Shown here in pieces: positions 32,803-42,603 of a stretch of DNA of 64,000 nucleotides. Positions within the stretch are counted from its first letter, which is position 1; every line of letters starts with the position of its first letter. A model generated the notes under the pieces. The model made no database searches. It had not been told where the DNA came from and worked only from the letters and a program-made list of their open reading frames with translations. The DNA lies in the NCBI RefSeq assembly GCF_005221385.1, contig NZ_CP039903.1, positions 1,674,001-1,738,000 on the forward strand. The letters run 5' to 3'. The position numbers and the translations under genes are program-made. Source of the stretch: Agrobacterium tumefaciens. GTDB taxonomy: Bacteria; Pseudomonadota; Alphaproteobacteria; Rhizobiales; Rhizobiaceae.

Positions 32803-34119
32803 CTACCCCGCGCCACGCTCACGGCGCAGCTTCGCCCACCAGGCGAGACGTTTGCGAATTTCCCGCTCGAAACCCCTGTCGGGCGGATCGTAAAAGGTCG
32901 TGCGACCCATTTTTTCCGGGAAATAATCCTGTCCCGAAAAAGCGTCCGGCTCGTCATGGTCATAACGGTAGCCGTCGCCGTAACCCTCGCCCTTCATCAG
33001 CTTGGTCGGCGCATTGAGAATGTGTTTCGGCGGCACCAGCGAGCCGTTTTCCTTGGCCGCCCGCATTGCCGATTTGAAGGCGGTGTAAACGGCGTTGGAT
33101 TTCGGTGCGGTGGCGAGATAGACGCAGGCCTGCGCCAGCGCCAGCTCGCCCTCCGGTGAACCGAGATAATCATAGGCATCCTTGGCGGCATTACAGACCG
33201 CCAGCGCCTGCGGATCGGCAAGGCCGATATCTTCCACCGCCATGCGCACCAGCCGACGCCCGAGATAAAGCGGGTCCTCGCCGGCATCGAACATGCGGGC
33301 GAGATAATAAAGCGCCGCATCCGGGTCCGAGCCGCGAACCGACTTATGCAGCGCCGAAATGAGGTTGTAGTGACCGTCCTGGCTCTTGTCGTAAACCGGG
33401 GCGCGTCGCTGCACGATGCGTGTCAGCCCTTCGGTATCGAAAGTCTCATCCTTGCGCGCCGCCCGCCAGACCTCTTCGGCAAGCGTCAGCACGGCACGAC
33501 CGTCGCCATCCGCCATGCGGATCAGGCTCGCCCGCGCCTCCTCCGTCAATGGCAGGGGTTTGCTCTCCGCCTCCTCGGCCCGCTTCAGAAGTTCACTGAG
33601 ACTATCCTCATCATGCGAACCAAATGTCAGCACCCGCGCCCGCGACAAAAGAGCGGCATTGAGTTCGAAGGACGGGTTTTCGGTGGTGGCACCCACCAGA
33701 ATGATGGTGCCATCCTCCATGACCGGCAGAAAGCTATCCTGCTGGGCGCGATTGAAACGGTGTATCTCGTCAACGAACAACAGCGTCTGCCGGCCGTTCA
33801 TCCGGCGGGTGCGCGCCGCCTCGAATACCTTCTTGAGATCAGCGACACCGGAAAAGATCGCCGAAATCTGCTCGAAAGCCAGCCCCGCCTCGCCGGAGAG
33901 CAGGCGGGCAACCGTGGTCTTGCCGGTTCCGGGCGGCCCCCAGAAGATCATCGACCCCAGGGAGCCGCTGTCGATCATGCGGCGCAGAACGCCCTCCTCA
34001 CCCGTCAGATGCGGCTGCCCGCTCACCTCGGCCAGTGTCTTTGGACGCAGGCGATCGGCAAGAGGCCGCCGATTGGCGACCTCGACAGGCACTTGCGGGG
34101 CGAAGAGGTCGTCACTCAT
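32803..34119 (-). CDS. rarA: Replication-associated recombination protein A (RarA/MgsA)
   Basis: The 438-residue AAA+ ATPase acts at stalled replication forks and relates to clamp-loader subunits and RuvB. Walker A is FWGPPGTGKTTVARLL, Walker B LLFVDEIHRFNRAQQD, sensor 1 VGATTENPSFELNAALLSR, and the C-terminal tetramerisation region has KSVRGSDPDAALYYLARM and LMKGEGYGDGYRYDHD. The length is usual. It overlaps the preceding Do-type protease gene by 4 bases, so the two are co-transcribed, as in several Rhizobiales. Confidence 0.95.
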   Translation of the reverse strand: MSDDLFAPQVPVEVANRRPLADRLRPKTLAEVSGQPHLTGEEGVLRRMIDSGSLGSMIFWGPPGTGKTTVARLLSGEAGLAFEQISAIFSGVADLKKVFEAARTRRMNGRQTLLFVDEIHRFNRAQQDSFLPVMEDGTIILVGATTENPSFELNAALLSRARVLTFGSHDEDSLSELLKRAEEAESKPLPLTEEARASLIRMADGDGRAVLTLAEEVWRAARKDETFDTEGLTRIVQRRAPVYDKSQDGHYNLISALHKSVRGSDPDAALYYLARMFDAGEDPLYLGRRLVRMAVEDIGLADPQALAVCNAAKDAYDYLGSPEGELALAQACVYLATAPKSNAVYTAFKSAMRAAKENGSLVPPKHILNAPTKLMKGEGYGDGYRYDHDEPDAFSGQDYFPEKMGRTTFYDPPDRGFEREIRKRLAWWAKLRRERGAG

Positions 34120-35522
34120 CGCAGGAACTGCCGGATGCGCTGCCCGTCGCGCAGGATCTCCACCCGCCAGAAACCGGGATTGTCATCCAGCGCCTTCTCG
34201 ACCGCAGCCGTCGAGCCGATATCCGCGCCGTTCAGCGACAGGATGACGTCCTTCGGCTGGAAACCGACGCGATAGGCTGGCGAACCGCGCTTCACGTCGG
34301 TAATGACCACGCCTGTCACCTGCGAAGACATGCGCAACTCATCGGCAAGCTTCGGCGAAAGATTGGCGACGGTGGCGCCGGCAAAGGGGTTGCGGCCCTC
34401 GATCAGGCGCTCATCAGGCGGCGCGGTTTCCGGCGCCGTGTCGAGTGCGATGGTCAGCTTCTTTTCTTTACCCTTGTCCATCACGGTAAGCTCGGCGGAT
34501 TTACCGATGCCCGCCGTCGTCAGGCGATAACCAAGAGCGTCGGGATGCTCGACCTCGAAACCATCAACGGCAGTGATGACCTGTCCCGGCTCGATACCCG
34601 CCTTCTCCGCCGGGCCATCCTTGACGACACTGACGACGAGCGCACCACGGGCGCGATGCAGGCCGAGCGCCTCCGCGACATCAGACGTAACGGGATCGAA
34701 AGTCGCACCAATATAGGGACGCTGAAAGTTTGCATCCCCACGCTCAGCCGCAGCGACGAATACGCGGACGAGGTTGGCCGGAATGGCAAAGCCGATGCCG
34801 TTAGACCCGCCGCCCTTGGAGAAGATCGCGGTATTGATGCCGATCAGCTCACCCGCCATGTTCATCAGCGCACCGCCGGAATTGCCGGGGTTGATGGAAG
34901 CATCTGTCTGGATGAAGAAGCCGAAATCGCCCTGCGTCACCTGGTTGCGCGCCAGACCCGAAACGATGCCGCTCGTCACCGTCTGGCCCACCCCGAAGGG
35001 GTTGCCGATGGCCAGCACCAGATCACCGACCTCGATGGCATCCGAATTGCCGAGCGACAGCACCGGAAACTGCTCCTTGGCATCGATCTGCAGAATGGCA
35101 AGATCGATGCGGTCGTCCTTCATCAGCACCTTGGAGGAAAACTCGCGTCCATCGGCCAGCGCCACCTTGATGTCGTCGGCACCATCGATGACGTGGTTGT
35201 TGGTCACGACAAGACCGCCGGCGGTAACGATCACGCCCGATCCGAGCGACGACTGCTTTTCCGTGCGGTTCGGCATCTGCTGGCCGAAGAACTGTTCGAA
35301 GAACGGGTCGCCGGCAAAAGGCGACAGACGTCGCTGCACGACGCGCTCGGCATAGACGTTCACCACAGCACCCGCGGTGCGCTTGACCAGCGGCGCGAAG
35401 GAAAGCTGCATTTCCGTGTGGCTTGCCGGCACGGTCTTGTTGTCTTGCGCCTGAGCGCCCGCAGGCAGGAGAATGAGCGCGGCGAGAAAGCCGGTGGACA
35501 GATACTTCAACACGCTTCGCAT
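34116..35522 (-). CDS. Do-family periplasmic serine protease (DegP/DegQ-like)
   Basis: The 468-residue protein has a signal peptide ending near AQA. The trypsin-like domain has the catalytic His in TNNHVIDGADD, the Asp in DRIDLAIL and the Ser in INPGNSGGALMN. Two PDZ domains follow; the first has LHRARGALVVSVVKDGPAEKAG and the second VTGVVITDVKRGSPAYRVGF. It degrades or refolds damaged envelope proteins. The ATG at 35522 follows GAGGAA; upstream ATGs at 35534 and 35540 are weaker. Related to DegP, DegQ and MucD; I cannot say which from sequence alone. Confidence 0.92.
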   Translation of the reverse strand: MRSVLKYLSTGFLAALILLPAGAQAQDNKTVPASHTEMQLSFAPLVKRTAGAVVNVYAERVVQRRLSPFAGDPFFEQFFGQQMPNRTEKQSSLGSGVIVTAGGLVVTNNHVIDGADDIKVALADGREFSSKVLMKDDRIDLAILQIDAKEQFPVLSLGNSDAIEVGDLVLAIGNPFGVGQTVTSGIVSGLARNQVTQGDFGFFIQTDASINPGNSGGALMNMAGELIGINTAIFSKGGGSNGIGFAIPANLVRVFVAAAERGDANFQRPYIGATFDPVTSDVAEALGLHRARGALVVSVVKDGPAEKAGIEPGQVITAVDGFEVEHPDALGYRLTTAGIGKSAELTVMDKGKEKKLTIALDTAPETAPPDERLIEGRNPFAGATVANLSPKLADELRMSSQVTGVVITDVKRGSPAYRVGFQPKDVILSLNGADIGSTAAVEKALDDNPGFWRVEILRDGQRIRQFLR

Positions 35523-35694
35523 GTGATTCCTCATCGTCATCAGTATGATGGAGTTATAACGCCAAAGCCTGTAAAGCAAAGAGCGGCAAGATGATGGCCA
35601 GCCTTTTCCCTGTGCAGGCCGGTTCCGGCAATTGGAACCACCGACGCCCCTTTTTGGTTTCATCCGCATCGATTGTCCTTGAAAGAAACGATCC

Positions 35695-36045
35695 ATGCAT
35701 CTGAAAAAGACTTTTTTCGCCTGCTTCCTCCTTTGCGCCTCCACTCTCGGCTCGCCGGTTTCGGCAGCCAGCTTCGATTGCACCAAGACCGATCTGGCGG
35801 CGGATGAAAAGGCGATCTGCGACAACCGCGCCCTGAACGACCAGGACGTGAAGATGGCCACCACCTTCGACATCCTTACCCAGCTGATGGCCATGGGCGC
35901 CCGCGACACGCTGCGCGACGAGCAGAGCCAATGGCTGAAGAAACGCCAGGAATGCGCGGCGGACGTCGCCTGCCTGACGGGCGCTTATGACGAGCGGATG
36001 AAGAAGCTCGGCGACGCTTTCCAGAGCATCAACAGACCTCTTTGA
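35695..36045 (+). CDS. Lysozyme inhibitor LprI-like secreted protein
   Basis: The 116-residue protein has a signal peptide (about residues 1-23) followed by a small helical LprI/DUF1311 domain: SFDCTKTDLAADEKAIC, then LRDEQSQWLKKRQECAADVACL and a closing YDERMKKL. Four Cys would pair as disulphides. Such proteins inhibit lysozyme in mycobacteria; in Gram-negative bacteria the role is guessed. It is divergent from the Do-type protease. Confidence 0.85.
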   Translation: MHLKKTFFACFLLCASTLGSPVSAASFDCTKTDLAADEKAICDNRALNDQDVKMATTFDILTQLMAMGARDTLRDEQSQWLKKRQECAADVACLTGAYDERMKKLGDAFQSINRPL

Positions 36046-36060
36046 GCAATGCAGCGACAA

Positions 36061-37080
36061 TTACGCTGCACGGATAATGTTCTCCACGAGACCGTGCAGC
36101 TGATCGCGATAACCGGTTCTGGCCGAAGGCGCATCCTCACGCGAGGTCATGACCACGGACAGGCGCTTGGCGGGAACGATGTAGAGCATCTGCCCGCCAT
36201 AACCCCAGGCGTAATAGACCGTTTCCCCCGCCATCTCCTTGATGAACCAGCAATAGCCATAACCATCGCCATTGAAGACGGAAGTGGTGCGCTGTTGCCA
36301 GGATTGGTCGATCCACCCCTGCGATATCAGCCGCTCACCATCAGGCGTCACCCCGCCCCGTCGGTAAAGCTCGCCAAAAGCCAGCAGCGAGCGCGCCGTC
36401 ATCGCCATCTGGTTACCGCCGAGATAGATGCCCTGCGGATCACGCTCCCAGCCGCCAATGGCAAATCCATTGAGCGGCCGGAACCAATCCCGCGCCAGAG
36501 AGAGCGTCGAGCGGCCGGAGGCCTTGGTCAATATAGCCGAAAGCAGATGCGTGGAACCGGTGGAATAAAGCATGCCACCGTCAGGTTCTCCGGCAAAACC
36601 GGACCCCAGCGCCATGCGCACCCAGTTGCGGCTGGCAACCCAGCGCCCATAATTCGGGCCGGACATGCGCTCCAGACCGGATTGCATCGAAAGCAGGTTG
36701 CCGATGGTGACCCTCTCCAGCCGTGGATCGGGGTTTTGCGGAAAATCACTGCGCAGGATGGTCGCAATCGGCTGATCGGCACCCGACAGTATCTTCCGGT
36801 CAATCGCCATGCCGACCAGCGCCGAAATGACCGATTTCGATGCCGACTTGATGTTGGTGGAGCCGTTAAGGCTCGCGCCATGATAGGCGCGGCTGGCGAC
36901 CTCCGCCCCGTCGATACTGACGATGACGGCCTTGAGACTCGAAAGCGCATCCGCGTCCCTCAGCAATGGATCAAAACGGGCGGTATTGCCGGAGCTTTGC
37001 GCGCGGGCACGCGGGGCGAAAGGCAGCGAGGCAATGAGAGCGAGTGCGGTTCGTCTTTTCATGCTGATGAAGTTAGGCAT
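36061..37080 (-). CDS. Beta-lactamase-family serine hydrolase
   Basis: The 339-residue protein resembles class C beta-lactamases, esterases and penicillin-binding proteins (PF00144 type). The N-terminus (MKRRTALALIASLPFAP, then ARAQ) is a signal peptide. The nucleophile motif is SASK (Ser79 to Lys82), in NIKSASKSVISALVG. A second motif, YSTGSTHLLSAIL, and YAWGYGGQMLYIVP fit the fold. The substrate is not known and resistance should not be assumed. The start may be at 37080 or, six codons later, 37062. It converges with the LprI-like gene, whose stop is 15 bases away. Confidence 0.87.
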   Translation of the reverse strand: MPNFISMKRRTALALIASLPFAPRARAQSSGNTARFDPLLRDADALSSLKAVIVSIDGAEVASRAYHGASLNGSTNIKSASKSVISALVGMAIDRKILSGADQPIATILRSDFPQNPDPRLERVTIGNLLSMQSGLERMSGPNYGRWVASRNWVRMALGSGFAGEPDGGMLYSTGSTHLLSAILTKASGRSTLSLARDWFRPLNGFAIGGWERDPQGIYLGGNQMAMTARSLLAFGELYRRGGVTPDGERLISQGWIDQSWQQRTTSVFNGDGYGYCWFIKEMAGETVYYAWGYGGQMLYIVPAKRLSVVMTSREDAPSARTGYRDQLHGLVENIIRAA

Positions 37081-37267
37081 CGCTACGCTACGGAAAAGAG
37101 CCGATGGACGAACATCACTCCAATGTGACTAAGACGAAGGCTGGCACCCGGTTGGATAGTTTCGAATTTTATTATGAAAACAGCACGTTGCGTAGACTTG
37201 GAGAATCATCCTCTGAGGCAGTTGAATCAGTTTGCGAACCTCGACGTGGCATTCGCCGGAAGGGCAT

Positions 37268-37291
37268 TAAAAAACCGCCCCGGAAGGCGGC
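37268..37291 (-). terminator. Probable terminator of ilvD
   Basis: On the minus strand a 5-bp GC stem (37286-37290 with 37275-37279) with a 6-base loop is followed by six T (37269-37274). It is 157 bases past the ilvD stop, beyond a family A repeat. Confidence 0.55.
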
Positions 37292-37325
37292 AAACTTGAG
37301 GATAGCAATCTTGCCTCACATGCCA

Positions 37326-37413
37326 CGTCATCCTCGGGCTTGTCCCGAGGATCCATCCACGTCGCACAAAATCGAAGGGTTGCAGATGCTCGGGACAAGC
37401 CCGAGCATGACGG
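37326..37413. repeat. Dispersed inverted repeat, family A (degenerate copy 3)
   Basis: The left arm reads CGTCATCCTCGGGCTTGTCC and the right arm reads as its inverse with one change (gctcggg against gcctcgg). The centre is longer and not inverted. It is in the 367-base gap 37081-37447 between the hydrolase and ilvD; the rest of the gap holds the ilvD terminator and A/T-rich sequence. Confidence 0.65.
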
Positions 37414-37447
37414 CCGAGAGATATTCGCGTATCAAAACCCTACAGGC

Positions 37448-39283
37448 TTACTCCGGCAAAATCCGCACCGCGCCCTTGTCCGCGCTCGACGCAAAGGCCG
37501 CATAGGCCTTCAACGCCGTCGTGACATTGCGCTTGCGCGGTGCCGCCGGTTTCCAGCCCAGCTCTTCCTGCTCGGCGCGGCGCGCTGCCAGTTCGGCATC
37601 CGTGACCTTGAGGTTGATGGTGCGGTTCGGAATATCGATCTCGATCAGGTCTCCCTGGCGAACGAGGCCGATGGCGCCGCCCTGCGCCGCTTCCGGCGAG
37701 GCGTGGCCGATGGAGAGGCCTGACGTGCCGCCGGAAAAACGACCATCGGTGATCAGCGCGCAGGCTTTGCCAAGACCCTTGGATTTCAGGTAGCTGGTCG
37801 GATAAAGCATTTCCTGCATGCCCGGTCCGCCCTTCGGCCCTTCGTAACGGATGACGACGACGTCGCCCGCCTTGACCTCATTGCCCAGAATGCCCTTCAC
37901 CGCCGCGTCCTGGCTTTCGTAAACGACTGCCGAACCGTTGAATTTCAGGATGGATTCATCAACACCCGCCGTCTTCACGATGCAGCCGTCAAGCGCGATA
38001 TTGCCGTAAAGCACGGCGAGACCACCATCCTTGGAGAATGGCTTTTCGACCGAGCGGATGACGCCGTTGTCGCTGTCGGTATCCAGATCGTCCCAGCGCG
38101 AGGACTGGCTGAAGGCAACCTGTGTCGGCACGCCGCCGGGGGCCGCCTTGAAGAATTCACGAACCGTCTCGCTGTTGGTGCGGGTAATATCCCAACGATC
38201 GATGGCATCGCCAAGCGTCGCCTCGTGTACGGTATAGGTATCGCGGTTGATGAGACCGCCACGCTCCAGCTCGCCGAGAATGCGCATGATGCCGCCGGCG
38301 CGGTGAACGTCTTCCATGTGCACGTCCTGCTTGGCAGGCGCAACCTTGGAAAGGCACGGAACCTTGCGGGAAAGACGGTCGATGTCCTCCATGCCGAAAT
38401 CGACACCGCCCTCATGCGCGGCAGCCAGAATATGCAGAACCGTGTTCGTGGAGCCGCCCATGGCGATATCCAGCGACATGGCGTTTTCGAATGCCGCCTT
38501 GTTGGCAATGGTGCGCGGCAGAACGGTTGCATCGTCCTGCTCGTAATAACGGCGGGCCAGATCGACGATCAGATGGCCGGCCTCGACGAAAAGGCGCTTG
38601 CGATCCGAGTGGGTGGCAAGCGTCGAACCGTTGCCGGGCAGCGACAGACCCAGCGCCTCGGTCAGACAGTTCATCGAATTGGCGGTAAACATACCGGAAC
38701 AGGAACCGCAGGTCGGGCAAGCGGAACGTTCGATGATCTTAACGTCCTCATCGGAAATCTTGTCGTCGGCAGCAGCCACCATGGCGTCGACCAGATCGAG
38801 CGCGACCGTCTTGCCATGCAGAACGACCTTGCCCGCTTCCATCGGGCCGCCGGACACGAAAACGGCGGGAATGTTGAGGCGCATCGCCGCATTCAGCATG
38901 CCGGGCGTGATCTTGTCGCAGTTGGAAATGCACACCATCGCATCGGCGCAATGGGCATTGACCATATATTCCACCGAATCCGCGATGATCTCGCGCGACG
39001 GCAGCGAATACAGCATGCCGTCATGGCCCATGGCGATGCCGTCATCCACCGCGATGGTGTTGAATTCCTTGGCAACACCGCCCGCCGCCTCGATTTCGCG
39101 GGCGACAAGCTGGCCGAGATCTTTCAGATGCACATGGCCCGGCACGAACTGCGTGAAAGAGTTGACCACGGCGATGATCGGCTTGCCGAAATCGCTGTCC
39201 TTCATGCCGGTGGCGCGCCAAAGGCCGCGCGCGCCCGCCATGTTGCGGCCGTGGGTTGTCGTTCTGGAGCGATAGGCTGGCAT
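37448..39283 (-). CDS. ilvD: Dihydroxy-acid dehydratase
   Basis: The 611-residue enzyme makes 2-oxo acids for valine, isoleucine and leucine, and needs an Fe-S cluster. Cluster and metal Cys are visible in [13 protein letters not shown] and [18 protein letters not shown]. The last part has [23 protein letters not shown]. Length is typical of the long IlvD type. It is not next to other ilv genes and has its own terminator. The 312-base gap to msrP contains a 27-base dyad (39355-39381) that could bind a regulator. Confidence 0.96.
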   Translation of the reverse strand: MPAYRSRTTTHGRNMAGARGLWRATGMKDSDFGKPIIAVVNSFTQFVPGHVHLKDLGQLVAREIEAAGGVAKEFNTIAVDDGIAMGHDGMLYSLPSREIIADSVEYMVNAHCADAMVCISNCDKITPGMLNAAMRLNIPAVFVSGGPMEAGKVVLHGKTVALDLVDAMVAAADDKISDEDVKIIERSACPTCGSCSGMFTANSMNCLTEALGLSLPGNGSTLATHSDRKRLFVEAGHLIVDLARRYYEQDDATVLPRTIANKAAFENAMSLDIAMGGSTNTVLHILAAAHEGGVDFGMEDIDRLSRKVPCLSKVAPAKQDVHMEDVHRAGGIMRILGELERGGLINRDTYTVHEATLGDAIDRWDITRTNSETVREFFKAAPGGVPTQVAFSQSSRWDDLDTDSDNGVIRSVEKPFSKDGGLAVLYGNIALDGCIVKTAGVDESILKFNGSAVVYESQDAAVKGILGNEVKAGDVVVIRYEGPKGGPGMQEMLYPTSYLKSKGLGKACALITDGRFSGGTSGLSIGHASPEAAQGGAIGLVRQGDLIEIDIPNRTINLKVTDAELAARRAEQEELGWKPAAPRKRNVTTALKAYAAFASSADKGAVRILPE

Positions 39284-39354
39284 GGTGTTTTCCTCGATCT
39301 CTTGGACAGAAGAGCCGTCTTCCGCAGTGCGGTCAAAACGGCCCCTGCCCTATT

Positions 39355-39381
39355 TTGCGGTTTTTCTAGCGCAAACCGCAA
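39355..39381. promoter_or_regulatory. Dyad upstream of ilvD
   Basis: TTGCGGTTT (39355-39363) and AAACCGCAA (39373-39381) are perfect 9-base inverse arms around a 9-base centre, 72 bases before the ilvD start. It could be an operator or an RNA hairpin. The rest of the gap 39284-39595 shows a GGTACGGTACG run and no clear promoter. Confidence 0.35.
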
Positions 39382-39595
39382 GCCCTGTCACTGTCACCTT
39401 CGGGCAAAACAGTACGGTTCGGTACGGTACGCTTCATCTACAGCCGCCATTCTGGCACTGGCTCATCACAAATGCGCGATTTTCACTGTGCGGCCGTTGT
39501 TTTTCCGCACCGCGCTGAAACATATCTGTGCAGTGGTCGTATTGGCTATCATAATCGATTTATCGCCGATGCACCCGGCTTTTGTGGAGGTTGAA

Positions 39596-40537
39596 ATGCC
39601 CGCCTATCGCCCGCCCCTCATCTCGGCTAGTGAAATCACGCCGAAGAATATTTACCTGTCCCGACGCGGCTTTCTCGGCACGGCGGCTGGACTTGCGGCA
39701 ATTGGGCTTACGGGTCGCGAAGCGATCGCCGCACCTCTTTCCGCAAAACCCGGTGCCTACAAGCTGGATGAAAAGCTCACCCCGCTCGACGCCGTCACCA
39801 GCTACAATAATTTCTACGAATTCGGCGTCGGAAAATCCGACCCGAAGGAAAATTCCGGCAAGTTCAAGCCTACCCCATGGACGGTAAAGGTAGACGGCCT
39901 CGTCTCCAAACCGCAGGAATTCGGCATTGAAGAGCTGATGAAATATCCGCTGGAGGAGCGCACCTATCGCATGCGCTGCGTCGAAGGCTGGTCGATGGTC
40001 ATTCCTTGGATCGGCTTCCCGCTCGCCGCCCTGCTCGACAAGGTGGAGCCGCTTGGCAGCGCGAAATATGTCGCTTTCGAAACCGTGGTGCGGCCGGACG
40101 AAATGCCGGGACAACGTGGTCTGTTCCAGCCTCTTTCCTGGCCCTATGTCGAGGGGCTTCGCCTCGATGAAGCACGCCATCCGCTGACCATTCTCGCTGT
40201 CGGCCTTTACGGCGAAACGCTGCCGAACCAGAACGGCGCGCCGATCCGCCTCGTTGTCCCGTGGAAATACGGTTTCAAGGGTATCAAATCCATCGTGCGC
40301 ATTTCGCTCGTTGAGAAACAGCCGGAAACGACGTGGAAGAACTCCAATGCCCGCGAATATGGCTTTTATTCCAATGTGAACCCGAAGGTTGACCACCCAC
40401 GATGGAGCCAGGCGACGGAACAACGGATCGGCGAAGGCGGCTTTTTCGGCACCCAGAACCGCCCTACCCTGATGTTCAACGGTTATGACGAGGTAGCAAG
40501 CCTTTATACCGGAATGGACCTGAAAGCGAATTATTGA
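39596..40537 (+). CDS. msrP: Methionine sulphoxide reductase catalytic subunit MsrP (YedY)
   Basis: The 313-residue molybdopterin enzyme reduces oxidised methionine in periplasmic proteins. A twin-arginine signal [11 protein letters not shown] (residues 22-32) sends it folded through the Tat system. The Mo-ligand Cys128 is in [35 protein letters not shown] and the [13 protein letters not shown] segment are typical of the SUOX-like fold. GGAGG precedes the ATG at 39596; the much longer open frame to 38225 runs antisense to ilvD and is not coding. It is followed at once by its membrane partner msrQ. Confidence 0.95.
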   Translation: MPAYRPPLISASEITPKNIYLSRRGFLGTAAGLAAIGLTGREAIAAPLSAKPGAYKLDEKLTPLDAVTSYNNFYEFGVGKSDPKENSGKFKPTPWTVKVDGLVSKPQEFGIEELMKYPLEERTYRMRCVEGWSMVIPWIGFPLAALLDKVEPLGSAKYVAFETVVRPDEMPGQRGLFQPLSWPYVEGLRLDEARHPLTILAVGLYGETLPNQNGAPIRLVVPWKYGFKGIKSIVRISLVEKQPETTWKNSNAREYGFYSNVNPKVDHPRWSQATEQRIGEGGFFGTQNRPTLMFNGYDEVASLYTGMDLKANY

Positions 40538-40539
40538 CC

Positions 40540-41187
40540 ATGGCCTTCGCCCTTCCGCTTCCATCGCTGCCAAAGCGTTACCAGCCGGCGGCCATCTGGT
40601 CGCTTTACGTGATCGGCCTCTGTCCGGGCCTCTGGTATTTCTATCTCGCCGCAACCGGCGGCCTCGGCTTTAATCCGGTCAAGGATTTCGAGCACCTGCT
40701 CGGCATCTGGGCGCTGCGCTTTCTCTGCCTTGGCCTGCTGGTGACGCCGCTGCGCGACCTCTTCAACATCAACCTCATCGCCTATCGCCGGGCGCTGGGC
40801 TTGATCGCCTTTTATTACGTGCTGGCGCATTTCACCGTCTACCTGGTGTTGGATCGCGGCCTGATCGTCAGCTCCATCGCCGGAGATATTCTCAAACGCC
40901 CCTATATCATGCTCGGCATGGCCGGGCTTGTCATGCTCTTGCCCCTTGCGCTCACCTCCAACCGCTGGTCGATCCGCAAGCTCGGCAGCCGCTGGAACAC
41001 GTTACACAAGCTCGTGTATCTCGTACTCATCGTCGGCGTGCTGCATTTCGTGCTGGCGCGAAAGTCGATCACGCTGGAACCGGTGTTTTATATCAGCACT
41101 ATGGTGATCCTGCTCGGCTATCGGCTGGTGCGGCCCTCGATCATGTCGATGAAGAGAGCCAAACGCGCGAGACCCGTCCGGCCATAA
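40540..41187 (+). CDS. msrQ: MsrQ heme-containing membrane subunit
   Basis: The 215-residue inner-membrane protein passes electrons from the quinone pool or flavin to MsrP. Helices hold LGIWALRFLCLGLLVTPLR, YVLAHFTVYLVLD with a heme-ligand His, and LHKLVYLVLIVGVLHFVLA with further His. The ATG at 40540 is 3 bases after the msrP stop; a TTG at 40534 is less likely. The last 47 bases overlap the opposite-strand DUF2809 gene, which is odd but both frames look coding. Confidence 0.93.
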   Translation: MAFALPLPSLPKRYQPAAIWSLYVIGLCPGLWYFYLAATGGLGFNPVKDFEHLLGIWALRFLCLGLLVTPLRDLFNINLIAYRRALGLIAFYYVLAHFTVYLVLDRGLIVSSIAGDILKRPYIMLGMAGLVMLLPLALTSNRWSIRKLGSRWNTLHKLVYLVLIVGVLHFVLARKSITLEPVFYISTMVILLGYRLVRPSIMSMKRAKRARPVRP

Positions 41188-41569
41188 TGGCGGCAGCACC
41201 AATTCCAGCGATATAACAGACTATATTCCACAGCGAAAAAACACGGCCGAGCAGCAAGGCGCCGGCCGTCGTCGCACGAAACGCATCCAGCGCCGGGAAA
41301 TGAACAAGCCGGATGAGTTCCACGAGAACAACGGCAAGAATGGCGATGTGGACCTCATAGCCATGCCAGCGGGATGGAAAGAAGGCTGCCAGCAGCAGAT
41401 AGACCATCGCCCCCCAAAGCACGGATCCGCCATATTTTACCGCCACGAACGGCAGTCCCACGTCATAACCGAAAGCCCGCAGGCAAAGGCCGCAGACGAC
41501 CACCGTCATCGCCCCCGCCAGAAACCCGCTGCGGGCGAAATAAGATGGGGATACGTGTGGCAGGCCCAT
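41141..41569 (-). CDS. DUF2809 membrane protein
   Basis: The 142-residue protein has four hydrophobic helices, with YFARSGFLAGAMTVVVCGL at the start, then VKYGGSVLWGAMVYLLLA and AFRATTAGALLLGRVFSLW. These match the DUF2809 pattern. The ATG at 41569 is preferred; 35 upstream codons are not hydrophobic and lack a site. Its tail overlaps msrQ by 47 bases on the other strand. Function unknown. Confidence 0.75.
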   Translation of the reverse strand: MGLPHVSPSYFARSGFLAGAMTVVVCGLCLRAFGYDVGLPFVAVKYGGSVLWGAMVYLLLAAFFPSRWHGYEVHIAILAVVLVELIRLVHFPALDAFRATTAGALLLGRVFSLWNIVCYIAGIGAAAIMAGRVSRVWLSSST

Positions 41570-41624
41570 ACGGGTTCCTTCGGGTTTTCGTATGAAAGGT
41601 GACGAACTGAGATCGGGGACGGAA

Positions 41625-42497
41625 ATGAGCACAGGAACAAGCCAGGCCGCAAGCCGCCTCTCCGTCTTGGACAATCTGCTCTGCGATACCTATCCCTGGG
41701 GCGAACTCAAGGGCATCAGGCGTTTTATCGTCGAGTTTCTGTATTTCGGCATCAAGGAAGCCCGCGCCTGCATGTTCGCCGGCTTGTTCTTCCTCTCCAT
41801 CTTTGTGGTGCCGCATGGCGGAGTGCTCGGCATTCCCCGTTATGACGTGCTGCTGATCATTGCACTCGGCATCCAGTTCTTCATGATCTGGAGCAGGCTC
41901 GAAACGCTTGACGAGGCCAAGGCCATCCTGCTGTTCCATATCGTCGGCTTCGCACTGGAGGTGTTCAAGACATCGAGCGCCATCCAGTCATGGTCCTATC
42001 CGGATTTCGCCTATAGCAAAGTCTTCGGCGTGCCGCTGTTTTCCGGCTTCATGTATGCCGCGGTCGGCAGCTACATCATTCAGGCGTGGCGGCTGCTGGA
42101 TGTGCGCATTCGCCACTATCCCACCTACTGGATGGCGACCCTGATCGGCATCGCCATCTACGCCAACTTCTTCACCCACCACTTCATCGGCGACTACCGC
42201 TGGTACATCGCCGCCTGCGCCATCGGGCTCTACTCCCGCGCAACGGTGATTTACCGCCCCTATGACCGCGACCGAAAGATGCCATTGCTTCTCTCATTCG
42301 TCCTCATAGGATTTTTCGTCTGGCTGGCGGAAAATATCTCCACCTTCTTCGGCATATGGAAATATCCCGACCAGCTCGGCGCCTGGTCCGTCGTTCATAT
42401 CGGGAAATGGAGCTCGTGGTCCCTGCTGGTCATCATGACCTTCACCATCGTCGCGCATCTCAAGCACATCAAGTCCCGTATTCACGTTCCGGAGTGA
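41625..42497 (+). CDS. DUF817 membrane protein
   Basis: The 290-residue protein has about eight helices and the DUF817 pattern: FLYFGIKEARACMFAGLFFL, HIVGFALEVFKTSSAIQSWSY, PLFSGFMYAAVGSYIIQAW and WLAENISTFFGIWKYPDQ. Relatives are annotated as integral membrane proteins without a role. The ATG at 41625 has GGGGACGG before it. An earlier ATG at 41592 is possible. It diverges from the DUF2809 gene with 55 bases between the starts, so they share a promoter region. Confidence 0.8.
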   Translation: MSTGTSQAASRLSVLDNLLCDTYPWGELKGIRRFIVEFLYFGIKEARACMFAGLFFLSIFVVPHGGVLGIPRYDVLLIIALGIQFFMIWSRLETLDEAKAILLFHIVGFALEVFKTSSAIQSWSYPDFAYSKVFGVPLFSGFMYAAVGSYIIQAWRLLDVRIRHYPTYWMATLIGIAIYANFFTHHFIGDYRWYIAACAIGLYSRATVIYRPYDRDRKMPLLLSFVLIGFFVWLAENISTFFGIWKYPDQLGAWSVVHIGKWSSWSLLVIMTFTIVAHLKHIKSRIHVPE

Positions 42498-42603
42498 GAG
42501 AGATTTATCGTCAGCAGGGCATTAGGCACTGCGCGACATTCTGACAGCGCCCAGGGCGCTTGAATAGTAGCAATTTCGCTTGCCCAGCTTCCTAGTACCA
42601 AAA

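Noticed and set aside
34035..35594. Plus-strand open frame of 519 codons
   Set aside because: It is antisense to the Do-type protease gene.
36061..37080. Antibiotic-resistance beta-lactamase
   Set aside because: Only the general serine-hydrolase motifs are visible; many members of this family are esterases or peptidases.
14826..37413. Dispersed repeats as a CRISPR array
   Set aside because: Copies are kilobases apart, inverted within themselves, and have no regular spacers or cas genes.
38225..39595. Long 5' extension of the msrP frame (457 codons)
   Set aside because: It lies antisense to ilvD. The real protein begins at the Tat signal at 39596 with a good ribosome site.
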